64,000 nucleotides of DNA from Candidatus Saccharimonadota bacterium (GTDB lineage Bacteria > Patescibacteriota > Saccharimonadia > Saccharimonadales > Saccharimonadaceae), in NCBI GenBank assembly GCA_017545505.1, contig JAFWNB010000001.1, positions 1 to 64,000 on the forward strand, given 5' to 3'. The notes under the pieces are model-generated. The model was given only the letters and a program-made list of their open reading frames with translations. It ran no database searches and was not told the origin of the DNA. The translations under genes were made by a program, and so were the position numbers. Every line of letters starts with the position of its first letter. The first letter of the stretch is position 1. Of the stretch, positions 34,180 through 42,307 are shown piece after piece.

Positions 34180-35998
34180 GAGAAGACAATTGACTCCAGC
34201 GGAAATTGCGGCGCAACAAGAAGCGATGGAAGCGGCGAGGATTCAGCAGGCTTTTGAGCAGGGAACAAATACTTTAAGGGATTTGATTTCGCCTTCGGCG
34301 ATTGAGATTCATTCAGATTATTTTAGGCTTGGAAATAAGTATGGTCGTACTTTATATGTATATGGTTATCCTCGTTCGATTTATACTGGCTGGCTTTCTT
34401 CTATTATTAATATAGATGAAGTGGTCGATGTATCGATGTATGTTTATCCGGTGGAGTCGGCAGTGGTTATGAAGAATTTGAGAACAAAAGCTACTCAGCT
34501 TGAAGCATCAATGAATTTAAATATGGAGAAAGGAAAAGTACGTGATCCGGAACTCGAGGCAGCACTTCAAGATACGGAGGAGTTACGTGACCAACTCCAG
34601 GTAGGCATGGAACGATTTTTTAGGTTTGGACTTTATGTAACGATTTGGGCGGATTCATTAGACGAAATGAAATTTGTACAGCAAAAAATTGAGACGATTT
34701 TCGGGCAGCAGATGGTGTTTTCTAAAGTAGCTAATTCACAACAAGAACAAGGGTTGAATTCTACTATGCCGCAGTGCACTGATCAGTTGCAAATTCGTCG
34801 TAATATGAATACTGGCGCAATTTCCACTTCGTTTCCTTTCACTTCAGCTGATTTGACGCAAGATAGAGGCATTTTGTATGGCATCAATATGCATAACAAT
34901 GGTTTAGTAATTTTTGATAGATTTAGTTTGGAAAATGCCAATATGGTGGTGTTCGCGAAATCTGGTGCAGGTAAATCTTTTACGGTTAAATTAGAAGCGT
35001 TGCGTTCGATGATGGTAGGGAGCGAGATTATTATTATTGATCCGGAGAATGAATATCAGAAATTATGTGATGCGGTTGGTGGTTCATATATCCGACTTTC
35101 TTTGAACTCTGATGTAAGGATTAATCCATTTGATTTGCCAAAGGTGGTAGATTCTGAGGACGCCAATGATGCATTACGTGCTAATTTGGTGACTCTACAC
35201 GGTTTGTTTAGATTAATGCTTGGCGGTAATCAAATATCGGCTGGTGGTCAGATGGTGCCGGCTCTTAGTGCAAATGAGGAAGCAGATTTAGACCAGGCTC
35301 TGATAGATACTTATGCAAGAGCGGGTATTACATCTGATCCTTTGACCCATCAATCTACGCCACCAACTATTGCAAATTTGTATGATACTTTAATTCATAT
35401 GGAGGGAAGTGGCCCGCAATTGGCGCAGAGGTTACGTAAATATACGACAGGAACGTTTGCTGGTATCTTTTCGCAACAATCAAATATTGATATCAATAAT
35501 CAGATGGTGGTGTTTAATATTCGTGACCTTGAAGAAGAATTACGCCCGGTAGCAATGTATATCGTACTTTCTCATATTTGGAATATTGTACGTGCAGAAC
35601 AGAAAAAACGTTTATTGATTGTGGACGAGGCTTGGCAGTTGATGCAATATGAAGATTCGGCGAACTTCTTGTTTAGTTTGGCGAAGAGAGCACGCAAATA
35701 TTATCTTGGTTTAACTACCGTAACGCAAGATGTAGAGGACTTTATGAGTACTAAACTTGGGCGTGCCGTGGTTGGTAACTCTTCTATGCAATTGTTGCTA
35801 AAACAGCATCCTTCAGCAGTTGATGTACTTGCGAATGTTTTTAAACTAACCGAAGAAGAAAAGAAGAGATTGGCGAATTTTCCAGTAGGGCAAGGTTTGT
35901 TCTTTGCTGGTTCAAATCATGTGCATATTCAAATTATCGCTTCTGAAACTGAAGAGAGCCTAATTACAACAAATCCTGCTGCGGCTCAAAAGCAGTAA
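34172..35998 (+). CDS. VirB4-like T4SS ATPase
   Basis: A 608-residue ATPase that powers substrate or pilin movement in T4SS-like machines. Walker A is VVFAKSGAGKSFTVKLE near residue 263; Walker B is LLIVDEAWQLM near 482; RKYYLGLTTVTQDVEDFM and GNSSMQLLLKQHPSAVD are conserved C-terminal segments. The N-terminal 230 residues form the VirB4 N-domain, including YRL-type contact regions (GRTLYVYGYPRSIYTGWLSSI). A GTG three codons earlier overlaps the ribosome-binding site AAAGGTG, so the ATG at 34172 is used. It ends in a Gln-Lys tail. Confidence 0.95.
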   Translation: MAKRRQLTPAEIAAQQEAMEAARIQQAFEQGTNTLRDLISPSAIEIHSDYFRLGNKYGRTLYVYGYPRSIYTGWLSSIINIDEVVDVSMYVYPVESAVVMKNLRTKATQLEASMNLNMEKGKVRDPELEAALQDTEELRDQLQVGMERFFRFGLYVTIWADSLDEMKFVQQKIETIFGQQMVFSKVANSQQEQGLNSTMPQCTDQLQIRRNMNTGAISTSFPFTSADLTQDRGILYGINMHNNGLVIFDRFSLENANMVVFAKSGAGKSFTVKLEALRSMMVGSEIIIIDPENEYQKLCDAVGGSYIRLSLNSDVRINPFDLPKVVDSEDANDALRANLVTLHGLFRLMLGGNQISAGGQMVPALSANEEADLDQALIDTYARAGITSDPLTHQSTPPTIANLYDTLIHMEGSGPQLAQRLRKYTTGTFAGIFSQQSNIDINNQMVVFNIRDLEEELRPVAMYIVLSHIWNIVRAEQKKRLLIVDEAWQLMQYEDSANFLFSLAKRARKYYLGLTTVTQDVEDFMSTKLGRAVVGNSSMQLLLKQHPSAVDVLANVFKLTEEEKKRLANFPVGQGLFFAGSNHVHIQIIASETEESLITTNPAAAQKQ

Positions 35999-36033
35999 AG
36001 TTTATTTTGTCGTCAATATGCTATAATAATAAT

Positions 36034-37230
36034 ATGAAAAGATGGAGTTTTTTGAGGAGCAAAATCGCTTTAGCAGGTGTTTTGGCTTTGTCTTTTGGAT
36101 TGTCATTGCCGGTTTTTGCATTGTCTAGTTCGGAGCTTGAGATTTTTTCGCAGAATGGGATTTTGTTTTATGATCCAAGTTCGCAAAATTGTAACATAGC
36201 GATTGGCTCGTATGATGGTAACGCATCGGCGGGTCTTTCCGATGCGCAGGCGGCATTCGTTGACACTTATCATGATATTGCGGAAAGACTATCGATTGAA
36301 TATGGAATACCTTGGGAGACGGTTATTGCACAGGGGATTTTAGAGTCGGCAGCGGGCACGAGTAATTTTGCGGTAAATAGAAATAATTTTTTTGGAATAG
36401 GAGCATATGATTCTAATCCTGATAATGCGTTTTCTTATGAAACGCCCGAAGAAGGTTGGCGAGGGTATTACGAAAACATTAGAAAAACAGCAACTTATCG
36501 TGCACATGGGGTTTTTTCTGGTGATACAGTGACCGATCCATATGCATATGCCCAAGCAATAAAAAACGCGGGATATGCAACTGATCCAAATTATGTCTCA
36601 AAATTGAATAATTTAATTTCGGCGATTGAAAATCGGGCGAGAGGGAAAAATTGGTCAAGCTCTGCGGAATTAGCAACTTTACATCCAGAAATGTTGGAAA
36701 ATGCCAATAAAAATGCAGCTGGTGAAGGTGGCGCGGTAGCGCCTGTGGTGTCTGGAAGCTGTATTTTGTCGGGCAATGGAGATATAAATGCTACGGCGCT
36801 TGAATTATCGTGGCCGGACAGATCTCATGCTCCAACAGATCCTAAAGTGGAATATAGAAACGCTTTAGCGGAGACGGGCGTTAATCGACTTGGCGATACT
36901 TGTTCGATGGGTGGATATAGTTGTGATGCATTTTTGGCTACTGTGATGAGATTTTCGGGTGCAGATACAGGATTTCCTTGTTGCGGCGCCGCAATGCAAT
37001 TAAATTATTTAACATCTCATGGCGATTTGTATGAGGAAATACCCAATATTGGAAATACGTCTAATATCCAAGCTGGGGATATTCGGGCAAATGGTAGACA
37101 CGTAGAAGTTGTAGTGCAATTTGACGATGGGACTTTTGGAATTGCTTCGGCTTCGCATTGCGACAGAACCGGAGATCATGCAACTGGTTATTATGTTGAC
37201 TCATCATATAGAATATTTAGGAGGAAATAA
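36034..37230 (+). CDS. Secreted peptidoglycan hydrolase: glucosaminidase plus a Cys/His amidase-like domain
   Basis: A 398-residue secreted protein with a signal peptide (residues 1-28, ending PVFA). About 65-200 form a glucosaminidase domain (PF01832-like): DTYHDIAERLSIEYGIPWETVIAQGILESAAGTSNFAVNRNNFFGI, with Glu of ILES as the expected catalytic acid, and WRGYYENIRKTATYR. About 280-398 look like an NlpC/P60- or CHAP-type amidase: SCDAFLATVMRFSG (candidate Cys) and GDIRANGRHVEVVVQ (candidate His), with several further cysteines. Position after virB4 suggests a VirB1-like role in opening the wall for the machine. A TGCTATAAT box ends 6 bases before the ATG. Confidence 0.85.
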   Translation: MKRWSFLRSKIALAGVLALSFGLSLPVFALSSSELEIFSQNGILFYDPSSQNCNIAIGSYDGNASAGLSDAQAAFVDTYHDIAERLSIEYGIPWETVIAQGILESAAGTSNFAVNRNNFFGIGAYDSNPDNAFSYETPEEGWRGYYENIRKTATYRAHGVFSGDTVTDPYAYAQAIKNAGYATDPNYVSKLNNLISAIENRARGKNWSSSAELATLHPEMLENANKNAAGEGGAVAPVVSGSCILSGNGDINATALELSWPDRSHAPTDPKVEYRNALAETGVNRLGDTCSMGGYSCDAFLATVMRFSGADTGFPCCGAAMQLNYLTSHGDLYEEIPNIGNTSNIQAGDIRANGRHVEVVVQFDDGTFGIASASHCDRTGDHATGYYVDSSYRIFRRK

Positions 37231-37233
37231 ACA

Positions 37234-37890
37234 ATGGATGAGAGTAAAAAGAGGAAATTTTGGTTGATATTTGGATCTGCTTTTGCGGTGGTTTGTATAA
37301 TTTTAGTGTCAATCATTTTTATAATTATCAATTCGGGTAAGAACGCTACGCTCGATATTATCGTTTCGCCATTATCGGCAGAAATCAAAATTGATGGAAA
37401 AGAATATAAGAATGGAACTTATCAGTTTGAACCTGGCGAGGTAGAGGTAGAAATCACTAAAGACGGGTTTACTTCTGAAAGAAAGACTATTTTACTAGAG
37501 CCTAATAAAACTACAAAGCTATATACTTATTTAATGCCAATAGATGGAAGTTTTGATTGGTATTTAAATCACGAAGAAGATATGATGATATTAAATACAA
37601 TTGGTGATGCAGAAGCAAACGCCGATAGTGCATCATATCGGGAAAAATATCCGATTATCGAAATATTGCCGATTCAATTTGTGGATTATGATGAAAATTG
37701 GGAGTTGACCGAATTTAGGATTGATGGAGGGATGTTTGATGGATGCGAGGGAACTTTTTGTTTAAAAATTACAGACACAACTGGCGGGAATTACGAAAAG
37801 GCTATCCAAATGATAAAAGAAAAAGGTTTTAATCCAGATGATTACGAAATAATATATGAGAATAAACCAATAGTACCATTAAATAATTAG
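37234..37890 (+). CDS. PEGA-domain membrane-anchored protein
   Basis: A 218-residue protein with one N-terminal membrane helix (about residues 9-31) and an outside domain. Residues 37-90 are a PEGA domain: LDIIVSPLSAEIKIDGKEYKNGTYQFEPGEVEVEITKDGFTSERKTI, here with PGEVEVEI for the usual PGEYTVEV. The C-terminal 120 residues (IIEILPIQFVDYDENWELTEFRIDGG, with a cysteine pair CEGTFC) have no recognised family. AGGAGG precedes the ATG, 3 bases after the hydrolase stop, so it belongs to the T4SS-like operon. PEGA domains are often found in envelope proteins; its job here is unknown. Confidence 0.85.
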   Translation: MDESKKRKFWLIFGSAFAVVCIILVSIIFIIINSGKNATLDIIVSPLSAEIKIDGKEYKNGTYQFEPGEVEVEITKDGFTSERKTILLEPNKTTKLYTYLMPIDGSFDWYLNHEEDMMILNTIGDAEANADSASYREKYPIIEILPIQFVDYDENWELTEFRIDGGMFDGCEGTFCLKITDTTGGNYEKAIQMIKEKGFNPDDYEIIYENKPIVPLNN

Positions 37891-37913
37891 CACTCTTGTA
37901 TTTCGAGTGCTAG
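37887..37913 (+). promoter_or_regulatory. CIRCE operator of dnaJ
   Basis: TTAGCACTC, a 9-base spacer and GAGTGCTAG: one mismatch from consensus (last base). It overlaps the stop of the PEGA gene and the -35 region of the dnaJ promoter. Confidence 0.94.
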
Positions 37914-37924
37914 TGAGGTATAAT
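37896..37924 (+). promoter_or_regulatory. dnaJ promoter
   Basis: TTGTAT (37896-37901), a 17-base spacer and TATAAT (37919-37924). The ATG at 37932 is 7 bases past the box and no Shine-Dalgarno is present, so the heat-shock message is likely leaderless. Confidence 0.7.
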
Positions 37925-37931
37925 ATATAAT

Positions 37932-38846
37932 ATGGCTGAAAAAAGAGATTATTACGAAGTATTAGGTGTTTCTAAAAATGCTTCTGATGATGAGATTAAA
38001 AAAGCTTACCGCAAATTAGCGGTTAAATACCATCCCGATAAAAATCCTGGCGACAAAGAAGCTGAAGCAAAATTTAAAGAAATTAATGAAGCGCATGACG
38101 TATTAAGTGATAAACAAAAGAGAGCTAGGTACGATCAGTTTGGTCATGCTGGTGTTGGCGGGGCTGGTGGTAATCCATTTGCGGGTGGAAATCCGTTTGG
38201 ACAGGGAGGCAATTTTAATTTTAATGGGCAATCATTTAACTTTGACTTTGGTGGTGGTTCGCCACTTGATGATATTTTGGGTAGTATTTTTGGATTCGGT
38301 GGAGGAGCGAGAAGGGCACGTAGAGGGGCGGATTATCAAACTTCTGTAACTTTGACTTTTGAAGAAGCAATTTTCGGTACGACAAAGACCGTTTCCGCTC
38401 AAGGGAAGAATATTAAAGTTAAAATCCCGGCGGGAATTGATGATGGAATGTCTATTAAACTTCATGGTAAAGGCGGAGAACCTCCAGAAGGTGGCACTGA
38501 AAGAGGTGATTTGTATGTGAGGATACGGGTTAAACCGCATAAGAATTTGACAAGAGAAGGTGCTATTATCTTGTCGGAGCAGAGAATTGATATGGTTGAC
38601 GCGGCTTTGGGTTGCGAGATTGATGTTGAAACTGTGGATGGGACGGTACGAATGAAAGTGCCGGCCGGTACACAAAGCGGGACACCTTTTAAGCTGTCTG
38701 GACATGGAGTGCCGTTTAGATCGGACGGTGATAGAGGACCGCATATTGTAACAATTATTGTTGAGACTCCTAAAAACCTAAGTCGTAAACAAAAAGAATT
38801 ATTGGAAGAATTTAAGGGAAGTAAAAAACGCGGGTTTTGGGGATAA
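37932..38846 (+). CDS. dnaJ: J-domain chaperone, zinc-finger-less (DnaJ/CbpA type)
   Basis: A 304-residue Hsp40. The J domain (5-70) has the HPD motif in [15 protein letters not shown] Gly/Phe-rich linker (about 74-120) follows. The two C-terminal beta-sandwich domains ([24 protein letters not shown], and [25 protein letters not shown]) then follow directly. The four CxxCxGxG zinc repeats of class I DnaJ are absent, so by structure it is a class II (CbpA-like) protein, although it occupies the CIRCE-controlled place of dnaJ. It would stimulate DnaK, encoded at 56918-58813. Confidence 0.93.
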   Translation: MAEKRDYYEVLGVSKNASDDEIKKAYRKLAVKYHPDKNPGDKEAEAKFKEINEAHDVLSDKQKRARYDQFGHAGVGGAGGNPFAGGNPFGQGGNFNFNGQSFNFDFGGGSPLDDILGSIFGFGGGARRARRGADYQTSVTLTFEEAIFGTTKTVSAQGKNIKVKIPAGIDDGMSIKLHGKGGEPPEGGTERGDLYVRIRVKPHKNLTREGAIILSEQRIDMVDAALGCEIDVETVDGTVRMKVPAGTQSGTPFKLSGHGVPFRSDGDRGPHIVTIIVETPKNLSRKQKELLEEFKGSKKRGFWG

Positions 38847-38861
38847 ATTTGTTTTTTGTGA

Positions 38862-38867
38862 TATAAT
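38862..38867 (+). promoter_or_regulatory. -10 element of rny
   Basis: TGATATAAT (box 38862-38867) in the gap after dnaJ predicts a leader of about 85 bases before the rny ATG, longer than most in the window. No riboswitch-like structure is evident in it. Confidence 0.5.
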
Positions 38868-38958
38868 AGAATTGTAAACTTATAAATTTAAAATTTGATT
38901 TTATTTGTTAAATCGCTGGTATAAGGAAAATATCGGCAAAACAATTAGAAAGGGCAAT

Positions 38959-40476
38959 ATGGAAATAGCTATCCCTATTATTGCCGCCGTGGTAGGTTTA
39001 TGTGCCGGGGCAGGCGGGGTTTTTGCATATAATAAGAAAAATGAAAATGGTGGCAAGGACAAGGCTGATGATTTGGTGCGTAAAGCAAAACGTGAAGCAT
39101 CGGACATTGTTTTGAATGCGAAGAAAGATGCAGCATCTATTACTGAGAAGAGTCAAGCCGAAGAAAGCGAGCGTCGTCGCGAGTGGAAAAAAACAGAAAA
39201 TCGCTTGGCGGAGCGGGAGACTACGCTTGATGCAAAGCTAGATCAGCTAGAAAAGAAATCGGAACGACTAAATAAACAAGAACGCGAGATTGAGGAATTA
39301 AAAAATGAAATTAAAGAAATACGTGTTAAACAGCACGAAAAATTAGAGAAAATTGCAGGCTTGTCTAAGGCGGATGCACGAGATAAACTGATGAAAATGA
39401 CAGAGAATGACATTAAGCAAGATTTGGTCGGTTTAATTAATAAAGAGCAAAAAGAGATAAAACATGATATCGATGAAACTGCGCAGGCAATGCTTTTAAC
39501 AGCAATGGAGAGGATGTCATCCGAGGTGACGGCGGACAGAACTGTAACAGCTTTGAAATTGCCCGACGATGATATGAAGGGGCGTATCATTGGTAAAGAG
39601 GGGCGCAATATCCAAGCTTTGCAACGTGCAACGGGTGTGGATATCATGGTGGATGATACGCCTGGGATGGTGGTTTTATCTAGTTTTGACCCGATTCGCC
39701 GACAGGTGGCAAGGTATGCTTTGGAGCGATTGATGAAAGATGGGCGAATTAACCCGGCTTCGATTGAGGATGCGGTGGCAAAAGCAGAAAAAGAAATAGA
39801 AAAAGAAGTAGTAAGAGCCGGTGAAGACGCGGCGCGCGAAGTAGGTGTAGTAGGGATTCCGCGTGAAATTTTGCATTTGCTTGGTGAACTTAAATTTAGA
39901 ACATCTTATGGTCAGAATGTGTTACTTCATTCGATTGAAATGGCGCATGTGGCTGGAATGATTGCAGAAGAAATCGGGGCTGATAAGCGTGTAGCTAAGA
40001 CTGCGGCGCTACTTCATGATATGGGCAAGGCAGTGACACATAAAATTGAAGGAAAACATGCGGACATTGGGGCGGAGCTTGCTAAAAAGTATGGTATGCC
40101 AGAAGCGGTTGTACATGCAATTGCGGCACATCATGACGATATCGAGCCAACAACGCCAGAAGCAATTATCGTAAAGATTGTGGATGCGATGAGTGCAGCA
40201 AGGCCTGGTGCGCGTAATATTTCAGCCGAGAACTTTGCGGAAAGAATGAAAGATCTTGAGAACATTGCAACATCGTTTCCGGGTATTGACAAGGCATATG
40301 CAATTTCGGCTGGTAGGGAAATACGGGTGATTGTTGAGCCAAAGCAAATTGATGATTTGTCGGCACTTAAATTGGCACGTGATATTGCAAATAAAATTGA
40401 GGCTACAATGAGTTACCCCGGCGTTATAAAGGTAAATGTAATTCGTGAGACACGTGCGGTAGAATACGCTAAATAA
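38959..40476 (+). CDS. rny: Ribonuclease Y
   Basis: A 505-residue membrane-anchored endoribonuclease that begins mRNA decay. Residues 3-22 form a membrane helix (IAIPIIAAVVGLCAGAGGVF); about 35-195 are a long coiled coil (KADDLVRKAKREASDIVLNAKKDAA onward); a KH domain follows (GRIIGKEGRNIQALQRATGVDIMVDDTP); the HD domain has HSIEMAHVAG and ALLHDMGKAV. All four parts are in the usual order. The frame is open further upstream (38905), but AAAGGG before 38959 and the membrane helix at the very start fix this start. Confidence 0.96.
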   Translation: MEIAIPIIAAVVGLCAGAGGVFAYNKKNENGGKDKADDLVRKAKREASDIVLNAKKDAASITEKSQAEESERRREWKKTENRLAERETTLDAKLDQLEKKSERLNKQEREIEELKNEIKEIRVKQHEKLEKIAGLSKADARDKLMKMTENDIKQDLVGLINKEQKEIKHDIDETAQAMLLTAMERMSSEVTADRTVTALKLPDDDMKGRIIGKEGRNIQALQRATGVDIMVDDTPGMVVLSSFDPIRRQVARYALERLMKDGRINPASIEDAVAKAEKEIEKEVVRAGEDAAREVGVVGIPREILHLLGELKFRTSYGQNVLLHSIEMAHVAGMIAEEIGADKRVAKTAALLHDMGKAVTHKIEGKHADIGAELAKKYGMPEAVVHAIAAHHDDIEPTTPEAIIVKIVDAMSAARPGARNISAENFAERMKDLENIATSFPGIDKAYAISAGREIRVIVEPKQIDDLSALKLARDIANKIEATMSYPGVIKVNVIRETRAVEYAK

Positions 40477-40506
40477 AAAATAAGACCCTGCGGGGTCTTT
40501 TTTATT
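40477..40506 (+). terminator. Terminator of rny
   Basis: AAGACCC, loop TGCG, GGGTCTT followed by a T run (stem at 40482-40499). Confidence 0.92.
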
Positions 40507-40729
40507 TGGTGAGGGGGCGAGTAGATTACCTTATTCGGTTATGAGGTATATTTTTGCAGGTAAAGAGATAAGGATGTCGCTTCGCTCCATTCGAACTTTT
40601 AAGGATTTCTAGCTTAGCTGGAACCGGAGAGGCTTAAAACAATGACAATGAAGAAAATAAAATAAACACAATGTCAATGGCAGACTTGCACCCGATGATA
40701 TAATTAAAGTAGTAAACAAGGACTTATTT
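40507..40729. other. Intergenic stretch before the ClbS-like cassette
   Basis: No gene is seen. The first half has a locally GC-richer patch near 40575-40600 (TCGCTTCGCTCCATTCGAA) that matches a string in the tRNA-Ser repeat region (25455-25473) at 15 of 19 positions by eye. The second half has repeated CAATG strings. TGATATAAT (box 40699-40704) is the likely promoter of the downstream cassette. Confidence 0.5.
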
Positions 40730-41272
40730 ATGCCAAGACCACGAAACAAACAGGACTTATTAAAGGCTGGCGAAGAGTACTACGCCAAGCTAATCGAAAT
40801 GGCTGATGGAATGAGCGAGAAAGAAATGAACACCGAGTTCGACTTCTCCGGCGATCCATCGAAGAAAGAACGCCACTGGGGGCGCGACAAGAATCTACGC
40901 GATATTTGGGTGCACTTATACGAATGGCACCGCATGTTACTAGAATTTGTCGATACTAATCTGAATAAAGGCGGTAACGCACCATTCTTGCCAGAACCAT
41001 ATACTTGGAAGACTTACGGCGATATGAACGTCGAATACTGGAAGAAACACCAAAAGACTTCGCTAGAAGATGCTAGAAAGATGTTTGAGAAATCCCACAA
41101 AGACGTCATGAAGTTAGCCGAAAGCCTGAGCGAAGAACAACTATTCACTAAAGGCATGTATCCTTGGGTTGGCGGTTCCGTACTCGGCTCATATTTTGTG
41201 AGTGTTCTCTCCTCCCATTACGACTGGGCGATGAAGAAGCTCAAAGCACATAAGAAGAACTGCGAGAAATAA
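40730..41272 (+). CDS. ClbS/DfsB family four-helix protein
   Basis: A 180-residue protein matching the ClbS/DfsB (DUF1706, DinB-like) family: RPRNKQDLLKAGEEYYAKLIEMADGMSEKEM at the start, HWGRDKNLRDIWVHLYEWHRMLLEFV with the conserved His/Glu, FLPEPYTWKTYGDMNVEYW, and a final LSSHYDWAMKKLKAHKK. ClbS is the self-protection cyclopropane hydrolase for colibactin; most family members have no known role. Codon choice here (many C- and G-ending codons) differs from the AT-ending style of neighbours, consistent with recent transfer, possibly from a Firmicute or other co-resident. It starts a three-gene cassette. Confidence 0.88.
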   Translation: MPRPRNKQDLLKAGEEYYAKLIEMADGMSEKEMNTEFDFSGDPSKKERHWGRDKNLRDIWVHLYEWHRMLLEFVDTNLNKGGNAPFLPEPYTWKTYGDMNVEYWKKHQKTSLEDARKMFEKSHKDVMKLAESLSEEQLFTKGMYPWVGGSVLGSYFVSVLSSHYDWAMKKLKAHKKNCEK

Positions 41273-41273
41273 A

Positions 41274-41564
41274 ATGGTAAGCACCAAAGAATATTGCGAT
41301 TTTATCTTAGAACAACTGTCAAAAGCGCCGAACATTACTTGCCGACCAATGATGGGCGAGTTCTTGCTCTATTCCAATAACGTCCTATTTGGCGGCATTT
41401 ATGATGATCGTTTGCTTGTGAAGATTGTTCCAGAAAACGAACAATACAAAATGTCAGAATCTATCCCCTACGACGGTGCCAAGCCAATGTTTCTAGTTGA
41501 AGACGTAGATGATAAAGAAAAGCTAGCAGAAATAGTAAATGCAACTATAAAAGGATTAAAATGA
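41274..41564 (+). CDS. TfoX N-terminal-domain protein
   Basis: A 96-residue protein: STKEYCDFILEQLSKAPNITCRPMMGEFLLYSNNVLFGGIYDDRLLVKI is the TfoX_N fold (PF04993), followed by PYDGAKPMFLVEDVDDKEKLAEIVNATIKGL. Full-length TfoX/Sxy regulates competence in gamma-proteobacteria, but single-domain proteins like this are widespread in Firmicutes and have no proven role. It starts one base after the ClbS-like stop and ends in a 4-base overlap (ATGA) with the next gene, so it is part of one short operon. Confidence 0.85.
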   Translation: MVSTKEYCDFILEQLSKAPNITCRPMMGEFLLYSNNVLFGGIYDDRLLVKIVPENEQYKMSESIPYDGAKPMFLVEDVDDKEKLAEIVNATIKGLK

Positions 41565-42052
41565 ATAAAAAGCTAGCTATCTCTATTCCAATCTTGATTG
41601 CGATAATCGTTTCAGTTGTCGTTACAACAATCATGATAAACAACAAAGAATCAGACAAAGATCCAAATCTTTCGCCCGAAACAAATCAATCAATAGATAA
41701 TGAGGAAATGACTATGGATAAAGTTTATATAAATATTAACAACAAGAAACTTGGAATAGATTTAGAGAATAACTCTACGACTTCAGCCTTAATAAAACTA
41801 TTACCGCTAGAACTTTCAATGAATGACTTAAATGGCAATGAAAAATATGTATATTTAAATGAATCTCTACCAACAAATACTTATAGCCCGAAGCATATCG
41901 AAGCCGGTGACGTGATGCTATTTGGAGATAACTGTCTCGTAATCTTCTACGAATCATTCGACACAAGTTATAGCTACTCAAAAATTGGACACATTAATAA
42001 CCCATCAGAATTAGATGACGGTAGCATTACCGTAAATCTAAACGCCGAATAA
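41561..42052 (+). CDS. Membrane-anchored cyclophilin-like-fold protein
   Basis: A 163-residue protein with one N-terminal helix (about residues 5-26), a polar linker and a cyclophilin-like domain (PF18050-type): DKVYININNKKLGIDLENNSTTSALIKLLPLELSMNDLNGNEKYVYLNESLPTN, then IEAGDVMLFGDNCLVIFYESFDTSYSYSKIGHI. The domain resembles cyclophilin in fold but proline isomerase activity is not established for this family. It is usually found in Firmicutes and Bacteroidetes. Last gene of the cassette with the ClbS-like and TfoX-N genes. Confidence 0.85.
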   Translation: MNKKLAISIPILIAIIVSVVVTTIMINNKESDKDPNLSPETNQSIDNEEMTMDKVYININNKKLGIDLENNSTTSALIKLLPLELSMNDLNGNEKYVYLNESLPTNTYSPKHIEAGDVMLFGDNCLVIFYESFDTSYSYSKIGHINNPSELDDGSITVNLNAE

Positions 42053-42059
42053 CAAACAG

Positions 42060-42074
42060 CGCTTCAGGAGCGCA
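42060..42074 (+). other. Small hairpin after the cassette
   Basis: GCGCT and AGCGC pair around a 5-base loop 8 bases past the stop. No T run follows, so termination here is doubtful. Confidence 0.35.
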
Positions 42075-42122
42075 ACCTCAAAAGAAACGAACCCTCAAAC
42101 CGCAAGAATAATAACGTCAAAC

Positions 42123-42142
42123 AAAAAAGCCCCATCTGGAGC
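42123..42142 (-). terminator. Terminator of tRNA-Lys
   Basis: On the minus strand GCTCC, loop AGAT, GGGGC and a run of six T lie 7 bases past the encoded CCA. The GGGGCT arm can also pair with AGCCCC in the T-arm of the tRNA itself. Confidence 0.75.
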
Positions 42143-42149
42143 AAATTCG

Positions 42150-42226
42150 TGGTGATCCGGGTGGGGCTCGAACCCACGACACCAAGCTTAAGAGGCTCGT
42201 GCTCTAACCAACTGAGCTACCGGACC
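42150..42226 (-). tRNA. tRNA-Lys (CTT)
   Basis: A 77-base gene including encoded CCA. Acceptor GGTCCGG pairs with CCGGATC (one G-T pair); D-arm AGCTCAGTTGGTTAGAGC; anticodon stem CGAGC/GCTTG around CTCTTAA gives anticodon CTT; T-arm GTGGG-TTCGAGC-CCCAC. A TGATATAAT box lies on the minus strand at 42237-42242. Confidence 0.95.
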
Positions 42227-42277
42227 GAATAGTATTATTATATCATAAAATTAAAGATTATTAAAGATGGATTATGA

Positions 42278-42303
42278 TATAATAGTGATAACCTGAAAGG
42301 AGG
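42278..42303 (+). promoter_or_regulatory. glmS promoter and ribosome-binding site
   Basis: TGATATAAT (box 42278-42283) and AAAGGAGG (42296-42303), 4 bases before the ATG at 42308. The short leader leaves no room for a glmS ribozyme. Confidence 0.65.
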
Positions 42304-42307
42304 TTTC

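Noticed and set aside
42227-42307. glmS ribozyme or riboswitch upstream of glmS
   Set aside because: Only about 80 bases separate glmS from the tRNA, and promoter and ribosome-binding site occupy them.
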